From an uncultured Clostridia bacterium (lineage in GTDB: Bacteria > Bacillota > Dehalobacteriia > UBA4068 > JAAVYR01): a stretch of DNA of 6,011 nt. This document shows positions 1-5,988 of the stretch, piece by piece (positions within the stretch are counted from its first letter, which is position 1; each line of letters opens with the position of its first letter). The stretch is taken from assembly GCA_946562005.1 (NCBI GenBank), contig CAMNVD010000069.1:1-6011 (forward strand), written 5' to 3'. Below the pieces are notes generated by a model, which saw only the letters and a program-made list of their open reading frames with translations, was not told the DNA's origin and made no database searches. Both the position numbers and the translations under genes were made by a program.

Positions 1-1055
1 ACCAAACCCAATGTCTTTTCCACATTCTGCTGCATGGTTTCCGGAAAGACTACCACATCCTTCATAATTCCTGTGAAAAGATGCAACATATAGTTTAGGA
101 TGCCGCAGCTATCGGGGATAATCATTCGTTCCACAGAAGAATGACTGATGTCTCGTTCGTGCCACAAAGCTACATCTTCCATAGCTGCAACTGAATTCCC
201 CCTTAGCACCCGGGAAAGGCCGCTGATACGTTCACAGGCAATAGGGTTTTTCTTATGGGGCATAGCAGAAGAGCCTTTTTGCCCTTTGGTAAAAGGCTCG
301 CACGCCTCGCCAATGTCCGTCCGCTGCAAGTTGCGAATTTCGATAGCAAATTTATCCAAAGAGCATCCCACAATAGCAAGGGTGCTCATAAACTCTGCAT
401 GGCGGTCACGCTGAATGACTTGGGTGGAGATTTCAGCAGGTTTCAGCCCCATCTTTTCACAAACATATTCTTCTATCTTTGGGCTAATATTGGCAAAGGT
501 ACCTACGGCTCCAGAGATTTTTCCCACAGCAGCAACTTCTCTTGCCCGTTCCATACGGGTGATGTTCCTATCCATTTCTAATGTCCACAAACCCATTTTT
601 AGGCCGAAAGTCATAGGCTCGGCATGGATACCGTGGGTTCGCCCCATCATTAAGGTATCTTTATATTTCACAGCAAGCCCTGCCAATACTTCCCGCAAGG
701 CTCTCGCCTTTGCCAAAAGAATGTCCATAGACTCTTTCATCTGGCAACAAAAAGCAGTATCCACCACGTCGGTAGAGGTCATTCCCATATGGATATATTT
801 GGAGGCGTCTCCCACATATTCACCCACGCAGGTAAGAAATGCTACAGTGTCATGTTTAATCACCGCTTCGATTTCGTTGATGCGGTCAATATTAAAATCA
901 GCTTTTTCCTGGATGTCTTTCAATGCATCATCAGGAATAAGGCCTAATTGATTCATAGCTTCACAAGCATGGATTTCCACTTCCAGCATTTTGCGGAAGC
1001 GGTTTTCATTGGTCCACACATATTCCATTTCAGGTAAAGAATATCGGGATATCAT
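1..1055 (-). CDS. purB: Adenylosuccinate lyase PurB (partial, C-terminus beyond left edge)
   Basis: PurB is a cytosolic homotetramer of the fumarase/aspartase superfamily. It removes fumarate from SAICAR to give AICAR and from adenylosuccinate to give AMP. The frame is open from the ATG at 1055 to the window edge, giving 351 complete codons; family members are usually about 430-480 residues, so the C-terminal domain is cut by the window and not by a mutation. Visible motifs are His68 in IKHDT, His89 in YIHMGMTSTDVVDT (residues 87-100), GRTHGIHAEP (138-147) with catalytic His141, and the superfamily signature SSAMPHKKNP (262-271) in the flexible loop that carries the catalytic serine. These histidines match the numbers known for the Bacillus subtilis enzyme. 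The start is supported by GAGG at 1065-1068, nine bases upstream. The gene lies 29 bp after purE and is probably co-transcribed with it. I see no defect in the visible part. Confidence 0.97.
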   Translation of the reverse strand, partial: MISRYSLPEMEYVWTNENRFRKMLEVEIHACEAMNQLGLIPDDALKDIQEKADFNIDRINEIEAVIKHDTVAFLTCVGEYVGDASKYIHMGMTSTDVVDTAFCCQMKESMDILLAKARALREVLAGLAVKYKDTLMMGRTHGIHAEPMTFGLKMGLWTLEMDRNITRMERAREVAAVGKISGAVGTFANISPKIEEYVCEKMGLKPAEISTQVIQRDRHAEFMSTLAIVGCSLDKFAIEIRNLQRTDIGEACEPFTKGQKGSSAMPHKKNPIACERISGLSRVLRGNSVAAMEDVALWHERDISHSSVERMIIPDSCGILNYMLHLFTGIMKDVVVFPETMQQNVEKTLGL

Positions 1056-1084
1056 TTTTCTTTTCCTCGCAATCTTTGCAATCT

Positions 1085-1594
1085 TTATTTTTGAGCTAGA
1101 TAACCATCAATGCCTAGCTCTTGCAGTTTTGCGTCTTTCTTTTCTACGCCATCCGCCATTTCCTTTTTAAAAGCAATCAATTTTTCAGCGATTTCAGGAT
1201 ATTTCAGCGATAACATCTGAGCAGCAAGAATAGCAGCATTTTTTGCGCCGTTAATAGCAACAGTGGCTACCGGAATACCAGAGGGCATCTGCACAATGGC
1301 ATATAAAGCGTCCAGGCCATTTAGAGCCCCAGACTGAATAGGCACACCAATCACCGGCACGGTAGTACAGGCTGCAATCACCCCAGGCAAGTGAGCAGCG
1401 CCGCCAGCACCTGCAATAATCACCTCAATACCATTTGCAACGGCGTTTTTAGCAATAGCGGCCGTTTTATCGGGCACACGGTGAGCAGATGAAATATAGA
1501 CTTCATAAGGGATTTTTAATTCATCCAAAAACTTTGCGCTTTCCTTCATTACTGGTAAATCAGAGTCACTCCCCATAATAATGGCAACTTTCAT
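1085..1594 (-). CDS. purE: 5-(carboxyamino)imidazole ribonucleotide mutase PurE (class I)
   Basis: PurE converts N5-CAIR to CAIR in de novo purine synthesis and forms a cytosolic octamer in the family. The protein is 169 residues, a normal length. Motifs are the N-terminal strand and phosphate loop IIMGSDSD (5-12), SAHR (36-39) with the active-site His38, GAGGAAHLPG (62-71), and VPIQSGALNGLDAL (84-97) followed by QMPSGIPVATVAI (102-114). SAHR plus GGAAHLPG marks class I (mutase) and not the CO2-using class II, which has AHK and lacks GGAAHLPG. After that, NGAKNAAILAAQ (115-126) is about two residues shorter than the Escherichia coli and B. subtilis GKAG-type loop. I chose the ATG at 1594 because GGAGGGA lies at 1603-1609 with an 8-base spacer. 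An in-frame TTG at 1615 would add seven residues that encode the ribosome binding site itself, so it is not credible. It is the first gene of the purE-purB pair. Confidence 0.97.
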   Translation of the reverse strand: MKVAIIMGSDSDLPVMKESAKFLDELKIPYEVYISSAHRVPDKTAAIAKNAVANGIEVIIAGAGGAAHLPGVIAACTTVPVIGVPIQSGALNGLDALYAIVQMPSGIPVATVAINGAKNAAILAAQMLSLKYPEIAEKLIAFKKEMADGVEKKDAKLQELGIDGYLAQK

Positions 1595-1602
1595 ACAACG
1601 AA

Positions 1603-1609
1603 TCCCTCC
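1603..1609 (-). promoter_or_regulatory. purE ribosome binding site
   Basis: GGAGGGA on the minus strand, 8 bases before the ATG at 1594. It decides the start: the alternative in-frame TTG at 1615 lies upstream of this site. Confidence 0.85.
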
Positions 1610-1672
1610 AAACAACTTTTACTGTAAAAACCTTCGAAAAGGCTGATAAACAATGTTTTAAGAAAAAGATAA

Positions 1673-1702
1673 ATTCTATCTTTCTCTTACAAATTCCTGC
1701 AA
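1673..1702 (-). promoter_or_regulatory. Candidate sigma-A promoter for purE-purB
   Basis: Read on the minus strand, TTGCAG (1697-1702) and TAGAAT (1673-1678) are separated by 18 bases. Transcription would start near 1666 and leave a leader of about 70 bases before purE. It lies just after the terminator of the preceding operon, where a new promoter is expected. I see no B. subtilis-type PurBox (CCGAAC) and no purine riboswitch core in the leader. Assigned by eye only. Confidence 0.45.
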
Positions 1703-1729
1703 GTCAGAAAAACTTTTCCCAAAATAACC

Positions 1730-1761
1730 AAAGAAAGGAGCAAATCATTGCTCCTTTCTTT
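1730..1761 (-). terminator. Rho-independent terminator of the efflux operon
   Basis: A perfect 14-bp stem (1730-1743 pairing with 1748-1761) has a 4-base loop. On the minus strand the stem begins with an A-rich arm, and its 3' arm ends CTTTCTTT, followed by GGTTATTTT, a broken U-rich tail. It begins 18 bases after the permease stop codon and precedes the purE promoter, so it most likely ends the three-gene transport operon and insulates the purine genes. Nothing on the plus strand needs it, although the arm sequence could work weakly in that direction too. Confidence 0.82.
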
Positions 1762-1779
1762 CAAACAGATTCATGTTAT

Positions 1780-3138
1780 CTAGTTTCTCCGCAAGGCTTC
1801 TACTGGTGGAATAGAAGAAGCAGAAACAGCCGGATATACTCCGAAGATTAATCCACAGCCGATTGCCATAAATACCGCCACTTGGATAGCCGCCGCATTA
1901 ACAGCAGTGTGGAACCCATATTGGTCAAAGATACCGAGACCTATGACACCAAAGACCACACCCAAGAAGGCGCCTATGGCGCTTAGATAAATAGCCTCTA
2001 AAACAAACTGAATAATTAAGTCGCTTTGACGAGCACCTAACGCACGTCTAACGCCGATTTCACCGGTTCTCTCTGTTACGGCTACCAGCATGATGTTCAT
2101 AATCCCAAGACCGCCGACAAGCAGAGATACAGCAGCAATACCACCCAAGAGTAAGGTCATAACACGGTTTGCGTTATCGGCCTCTTGTACCATTTGGTTT
2201 AAACTTGTCACCGTGACCGGGAGGTCCTCGCCTAAAAGAGAATTACTACTGGAATCAGAAGGATTCTCATCTGGCATAGGCGCAGGCATGGGTTCTTCTA
2301 TCATAATATCCCCATCAACCATCACATCAACGGAAACCTCTCCACCGCCCATATCTCCGCCATCGCCGCCAACAGAGGACACATTGCCATCTAGCCGCAA
2401 TTCTTTGCGGATAATACGGCTAAGCTGTACAACGGATAACTCTACAGAATTGGTATCCGGCGCTTTCCCCCAGATTTCTGGGATTTTCTTCGTGCTTAAT
2501 ATTTTTAGCGCCGAGGTATAGGGCATCACGATTTTATCATCAATACCATCAGCTTTTCCCTCTCCTTTAGCAGAGAGCACCCCTAAGATACGATAATCCA
2601 ACCCATTGATAGAAATCGTCTGTCCAACTGGACTTCTACCATTCATTAGTTTAGAAGCAAGATTGCTGCCTAGGAGCACTACTGGCGCCCGCTGCTCCAC
2701 ATGAAGGAATGTGAAGTTTTGCCCTGCTGCAAAGTCTTGGTCCCGGATGAAAGGAAAATTTTCATTTACCCCCAACACATCCACTTTGGTTTTGGTACGC
2801 CGCCACTTCATATTTACATTGCCATAGACTACTGGCGTCACAGCGCTTAACGTCGGCACTCGTTCCTGTAATTCTGCTGCATAACTTGGCTCAAAATAAT
2901 AATTAGATTTAGACGCCTTTACTACAACCACGTTAGAACCTAAACTTTCAAATTGGTCCATAACAGATACCCGTGCGCCTTCCCCGATACCCATCAGAGC
3001 AACAACAGAGGCTACCCCAATGGTAACACCTAGTACCGTCAAAGCCGACCGCAAAAAGTTCGACATAATACCGTGTGCCGCCATTTGCATACTAAACCAT
3101 AAACGCACCCGTAAACTGCCCAGTGAATCTTTTTTCAT
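1780..3138 (-). CDS. MacB/YknZ-type ABC transporter permease (FtsX family)
   Basis: This is the membrane subunit of a MacB-type (type VII) ABC system. Family members use ATP hydrolysis to move their extracytoplasmic domains mechanically and do not carry cargo through a membrane pore. The protein is 452 residues with no fused ATPase. Its order is transmembrane helix 1 (about 32-50, after the typical FLRSALTVLGVTIGVASVV), the extracytoplasmic MacB core domain (about 51-250), an unusual Asp/Gly/Met-rich loop (257-303), and the FtsX domain with helices at about 327-350, 374-404 and 416-436. Family hallmarks include MNIMLVAVTERTGEIGVRRA (347-366) and the C-terminal YPAVSASSIPPVEALRRN (435-452). 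It is last in the operon, 31 bp after the adaptor. AAGGAGG at 3146-3152, seven bases before the ATG, fixes the start. Without the loop the length would be the usual 400 or so. The cargo is unknown; peptide, antibiotic or lipoprotein-like substrates are all possible. Confidence 0.94.
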   Translation of the reverse strand: MKKDSLGSLRVRLWFSMQMAAHGIMSNFLRSALTVLGVTIGVASVVALMGIGEGARVSVMDQFESLGSNVVVVKASKSNYYFEPSYAAELQERVPTLSAVTPVVYGNVNMKWRRTKTKVDVLGVNENFPFIRDQDFAAGQNFTFLHVEQRAPVVLLGSNLASKLMNGRSPVGQTISINGLDYRILGVLSAKGEGKADGIDDKIVMPYTSALKILSTKKIPEIWGKAPDTNSVELSVVQLSRIIRKELRLDGNVSSVGGDGGDMGGGEVSVDVMVDGDIMIEEPMPAPMPDENPSDSSSNSLLGEDLPVTVTSLNQMVQEADNANRVMTLLLGGIAAVSLLVGGLGIMNIMLVAVTERTGEIGVRRALGARQSDLIIQFVLEAIYLSAIGAFLGVVFGVIGLGIFDQYGFHTAVNAAAIQVAVFMAIGCGLIFGVYPAVSASSIPPVEALRRN

Positions 3139-3145
3139 AAATCCC

Positions 3146-3152
3146 CCTCCTT
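3146..3152 (-). promoter_or_regulatory. Permease ribosome binding site
   Basis: AAGGAGG on the minus strand, within the longer purine run AGGAAGGAGGGGGA (3142-3155) in the 31-bp gap after the adaptor stop. A near-perfect match to the anti-Shine-Dalgarno sequence suggests strong independent initiation of the permease. Confidence 0.85.
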
Positions 3153-3169
3153 CCTGTCAAACAAGTTTC

Positions 3170-4864
3170 CTATTTCCCGGTAAATAAATTATTATTACCG
3201 CCAGATACTTGTTGACTAGGAAGTAAGTCAGAGGTACTGCCTGTGATAACCTGGTCTCCCTCTTCCAAACCAGAAGTAACTTCTGCCCAACGAGAGTTCA
3301 TCATTCCTACTTCAATAGGCACTACCTGTACCTGTCCGTCGGCATCCAAGACTTCTACCTTTCTTACACCTTCTTCTTCAAAGATAGCTTCTAAAGGAAC
3401 CAACAATACATCTTCAGCAGAACCTGCGCCGATAAAAGCTTTTCCCTGCATACCAGAACGTACTTTTTCATTACCTACTACTTTAATCCCCACTTCGAAG
3501 CGGGTAACCCCGCTTTCGTCTTTGCCGCTTGCAGATACCTCTTCTACAATCCCTTCGAATTTTTCCCCAGGAATTGCGTCTACTGTTACAGTAACGGCTG
3601 CACCCTGCTGTACTAAGAGAATATCAGTATCATCTACCTGCACATACATATAGATATCAGAGGTTTTGAAGACGCTGCCCAACCATTCGCCTGGGCTAAC
3701 GGAAGCACCCTCTTGCTTTTCAAATTCCTGCAAAGTCCCATCACTAGGAGATTTAATGGTTAAGGTCCCAGATTGGGCTTCTAGCTTACTTAGTTCGATT
3801 TTCTTCTTGCGAATGCTGTCTAACCGTTTTTCGATTTCATCACGAACGTCTTGCCCTGCCATCATAGCAATCGGGGTACCTTTTTTCACGATTTCCATTG
3901 GTTTCACCAGTGTTTTGGTAATAACCCCTTCCACACCACTCAAGACATCTTCCTGATCTACATATTTTTCGACTTTCGTATAATAAGAACACCAGGTAAT
4001 ATGCCGCTGGTCAATAGGCAATTCCTTTTCCGCCTTGTCATAAAAGCCAAATTGGGCAATCATTTCAGGAGCCAAAAGCCCCGGATTTTCTGCTTCTACA
4101 TTGACCCAATACACATAGCTGTAACCTTCTACCTTGGCGTCAACACCGATAAAAACATTTAAATCCTTATTAGGTGTAGGAATTGCCGTTCTATTAATAT
4201 CCGTAATTTTCGCTTCAATTGGGTCGTTATAGAAATCAGGAAAACGCAACATGGCGCAGGAGTCATCCTGCAAGGCTTCGATTTCCGTGGAAGAGAGCTT
4301 GGCTACCAACTCGATGCGGCTATCGTTTACAACTGTAGCTACGATTTGCCCGGCGTTCACTTCCGTCCCATTTTTCACCGATAGCTCCGTCACACGTCCA
4401 TCAATAGGCGCCGTAAGAGAAATCCCTTTATTGGGGTCTACTTTATCCACTTGGTCTACATCTACATTAAGCATAGAAGCAAGAGATTTCCGCTCCGACT
4501 CTAACTGGTCGCGAACAGTTTCCAACTGAGTGTCCAGCCCAGGCGCAGAGAGCTGTACCAAAGACTGTCCAGCATCTACATGGTCGCCGGCTTTGACCAG
4601 GATTTTATCAATGATATAACTGGAAACGCCGCTGGAGCTATCCCCTCTAGGCACCTGGATACTGCCGCCATAAGACGGGTGTAGATTCCCGGTAGCCTCT
4701 ACCCCTACATTAATATCACCACGAGCTACTGTATGCGTAGAATATTGAGGACCACTCACCCCTTGATTAGATGGGAATAATTGTTTCACTGCCCAAAAGC
4801 AGCCACCAATGGCAATGACCCCTAAAACCCCCACTGTCACGATTTTTTTGGTTGTATTATTCAT
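3170..4864 (-). CDS. HlyD/MacA-family efflux adaptor with internal tandem duplication
   Basis: Proteins of this family link an ABC permease to the space outside the membrane. The product is 564 residues, against roughly 370-420 for MacA or YknX. Residues 8-26 form an anchor helix; IGGC ending at Cys22 also fits a loose lipobox, so a lipoprotein anchor is possible. Next come a lipoyl half (about 82-105), a short helix (110-131), a second lipoyl half (149-180) and a barrel-like part (183-275). The same order then repeats: lipoyl half (312-335), helix (338-361), lipoyl half (368-400), barrel (403-480) and a membrane-proximal domain (485-545). I chose the ATG at 4864 because GAGGAGG lies at 4874-4880. 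The in-frame TTG at 4882 lies upstream of that site. The start overlaps the ATPase stop by 8 bp. The inter-lipoyl helices are short compared with adaptors that reach TolC, so a TolC partner is doubtful; this last point is inference. Confidence 0.92.
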   Translation of the reverse strand: MNNTTKKIVTVGVLGVIAIGGCFWAVKQLFPSNQGVSGPQYSTHTVARGDINVGVEATGNLHPSYGGSIQVPRGDSSSGVSSYIIDKILVKAGDHVDAGQSLVQLSAPGLDTQLETVRDQLESERKSLASMLNVDVDQVDKVDPNKGISLTAPIDGRVTELSVKNGTEVNAGQIVATVVNDSRIELVAKLSSTEIEALQDDSCAMLRFPDFYNDPIEAKITDINRTAIPTPNKDLNVFIGVDAKVEGYSYVYWVNVEAENPGLLAPEMIAQFGFYDKAEKELPIDQRHITWCSYYTKVEKYVDQEDVLSGVEGVITKTLVKPMEIVKKGTPIAMMAGQDVRDEIEKRLDSIRKKKIELSKLEAQSGTLTIKSPSDGTLQEFEKQEGASVSPGEWLGSVFKTSDIYMYVQVDDTDILLVQQGAAVTVTVDAIPGEKFEGIVEEVSASGKDESGVTRFEVGIKVVGNEKVRSGMQGKAFIGAGSAEDVLLVPLEAIFEEEGVRKVEVLDADGQVQVVPIEVGMMNSRWAEVTSGLEEGDQVITGSTSDLLPSQQVSGGNNNLFTGK

Positions 4865-5879
4865 GTTTGTTTGCCTCCTCAATATTGTCTTTTGCTTCTA
4901 TGTTTACATCGCTTTCATCGATATTTGCTTTATTATCCGCTACAAGGACAGGTTTCTTCTGTTCTGTGGCTGACACCTGTTTCTTTTTCCCCAAAAACCA
5001 TTTTTTTTCTTTCTTTTCCTTTTGCTCTTTCTCTTTCTCTTTTACCACAGTTGCAGATTCTACGCTATTAGCTTTTTTATCTGTAGGGGAATGCTCCTCG
5101 CTTGCCCCATTTTTTACCATATCAATATCCGCTTTAGCTTTAGCCTCTGCGATAACCATCGCTGCTTTCGCCCGGACCTTATTTCGTTTATCTTCTGTTA
5201 CCACTTCGATACGGTCGATAACACCATCTACCAGCCAGATGATTTTATCTGCATAGTGGGCTACCTGGGTATCGTGGGTTACCATAACGATGGTTATCCC
5301 TTCTTTTTTATTTAATTCATAGAAGAGCTCCATTACATTCCAAGTGTTTTTGGTATCCAAGGCACCAGTAGGTTCGTCGGCCAGCATAAAACTAGGATCC
5401 CCCACAATAGAGCGAGCAATCGCAACCCGTTGCTGTTCCCCCCCGGACATTTGCTTAGGATAGTGATCCATACGATGACCAAGCCCTACCCGTTCTAGCG
5501 CCTTAATAGCCCGTGTTTTTCGTTCTTCTCCATTCATACCCCGATAAATCAGAGGTAACTCTACATTAGCCCGGGCTGTCAAGTTTTTCAGCAAATGGAA
5601 GCTTTGAAAAACAAACCCCATTTCCCGGTTACGCATATCAGCCAGTTCGTTTTCACTTAATTTATCTACTAATACGCCGTTTACCACATAAGTACCGTCG
5701 GTTGCTCTATCCAAACAGCCAATAATATTCAGCAATGTGGACTTCCCAGAACCAGACGCCCCCATGATGGAAACAAACTCACCTTTTTCTACATCAAGGT
5801 TGATACCTTTCAAGACTTTAGTTTCCACCTGGTCGTTGACAAACGTGCGTGTGATATCCCTTAACTCTAATAACGCCAT
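4857..5879 (-). CDS. MacB/LolD/YknY-type ABC transporter ATPase with long charged C-terminal tail
   Basis: This is the cytoplasmic ATP-hydrolysing subunit that should pair with the permease encoded downstream. All nucleotide-binding motifs are intact: Walker A GASGSGKST (40-48), Q-loop Gln92 in VFQSFHLL (90-97), signature MSGGEQQR (144-151), Walker B and catalytic glutamate in FMLADEP (164-170, Asp168 and Glu169), D-loop ALDT (173-176), and the switch His202 in VTHD (200-203). The TGALDT and GEQQRVAIARS wording is typical of the MacB/LolD/YknY group. The catalytic domain ends near residue 227, the usual family length. The remaining 113 residues form a highly charged tail with a Lys/Glu block at 280-293 and no recognised domain. 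The start at 5879 has GAGGTGA at 5884-5890. It is the first gene of the operon, and its last codons contain the adaptor's ribosome binding site and start codon. Confidence 0.95.
   Translation of the reverse strand: MALLELRDITRTFVNDQVETKVLKGINLDVEKGEFVSIMGASGSGKSTLLNIIGCLDRATDGTYVVNGVLVDKLSENELADMRNREMGFVFQSFHLLKNLTARANVELPLIYRGMNGEERKTRAIKALERVGLGHRMDHYPKQMSGGEQQRVAIARSIVGDPSFMLADEPTGALDTKNTWNVMELFYELNKKEGITIVMVTHDTQVAHYADKIIWLVDGVIDRIEVVTEDKRNKVRAKAAMVIAEAKAKADIDMVKNGASEEHSPTDKKANSVESATVVKEKEKEQKEKKEKKWFLGKKKQVSATEQKKPVLVADNKANIDESDVNIEAKDNIEEANKHE
4874..4880 (-). promoter_or_regulatory. Adaptor ribosome binding site inside the ATPase gene
   Basis: GAGGAGG on the minus strand, 9 bases before the adaptor ATG at 4864 and within the last codons of the ATPase (Glu-Glu-Ala). 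Together with the overlapping stop and start it suggests translational coupling, and it excludes the upstream TTG at 4882 as the adaptor start. Confidence 0.82.
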
Positions 5880-5883
5880 GCCT

Positions 5884-5890
5884 TCACCTC
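5884..5890 (-). promoter_or_regulatory. ATPase ribosome binding site
   Basis: GAGGTGA on the minus strand, four bases before the ATG at 5879 (about six from the AGG core). The spacing is slightly short but usable. No other start codon with a better site is in frame. Confidence 0.7.
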
Positions 5891-5927
5891 GTACTCTTCA
5901 TTTCCAGAAGATACTATTTTTGTTGAT

Positions 5928-5962
5928 AATGCTTTATTTCAATCCTTAGACGAAAAAGCATT
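5928..5962 (-). repeat. 8-bp inverted repeat in the leader of the efflux operon
   Basis: AATGCTTT (5928-5935) and AAAGCATT (5955-5962) are perfect inverted copies separated by 19 bases. The right arm overlaps the candidate -10 element (5960-5965), and the whole repeat covers the start of the predicted transcript. It could be a repressor or activator site, or a hairpin in the mRNA leader. No regulator gene is in the window to pair with it. Confidence 0.5.
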
Positions 5963-5988
5963 CTAAAAAGTTTCCCTATTTTTCAGAA
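5960..5988 (-). promoter_or_regulatory. Weak candidate promoter for the efflux operon
   Basis: On the minus strand, TAGAAT (5960-5965) is a good -10 match, and 17 bases upstream TTCTGA (5983-5988) is a poor -35 match (three of six). A second pair nearby, TTGAAA and TAGTAT, has a 20-base spacer and is less likely. The leader to the ATPase would be about 70 bases. A poor -35 would fit an activator-dependent promoter, but that is inference. Confidence 0.28.

Noticed and set aside
415..951. Long open frame on the plus strand (178 codons)
   Set aside because: It lies wholly antisense to purB, whose motifs are unmistakable. Its translation shows no recognisable domain, and nothing supports a separate gene.
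1594..1615. Seven-residue N-terminal extension of PurE from a TTG start
   Set aside because: The extension would encode the GGAGGGA ribosome binding site itself, and the ATG at 1594 gives the normal family N-terminus.
1595..1729. Purine riboswitch or PurR box before purE
   Set aside because: I looked for the conserved riboswitch core and for CCGAAC-type PurBoxes on both strands and found neither.
1730..1761. Terminator arm containing CTCCTTTCT, similar to the 3' end of 16S rRNA
   Set aside because: The match is short and is fully explained by the symmetrical stem of an intrinsic terminator. No other rRNA sequence is present.
2090..2521. Open frame on the plus strand opposite the permease
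   Set aside because: Its Pro/Ser-rich translation is what antisense reading of Gly/Asp/Met codons gives. It has no domain and no promoter.
5000..5036. Possible simple-sequence repeat in the T/C-rich stretch around 5000-5042 (contingency locus idea)
   Set aside because: The stretch is irregular, with no exact repeat unit of several copies, and it encodes the Lys/Glu block of the ATPase tail. Phase variation by slippage is not supported.
4852..5256. Phe/Ser-rich open frame on the plus strand, resembling a membrane protein
   Set aside because: It is the antisense shadow of the Lys/Glu-rich ATPase tail: AAA and GAA codons read backwards as TTT and TTC. No ribosome binding site was seen.
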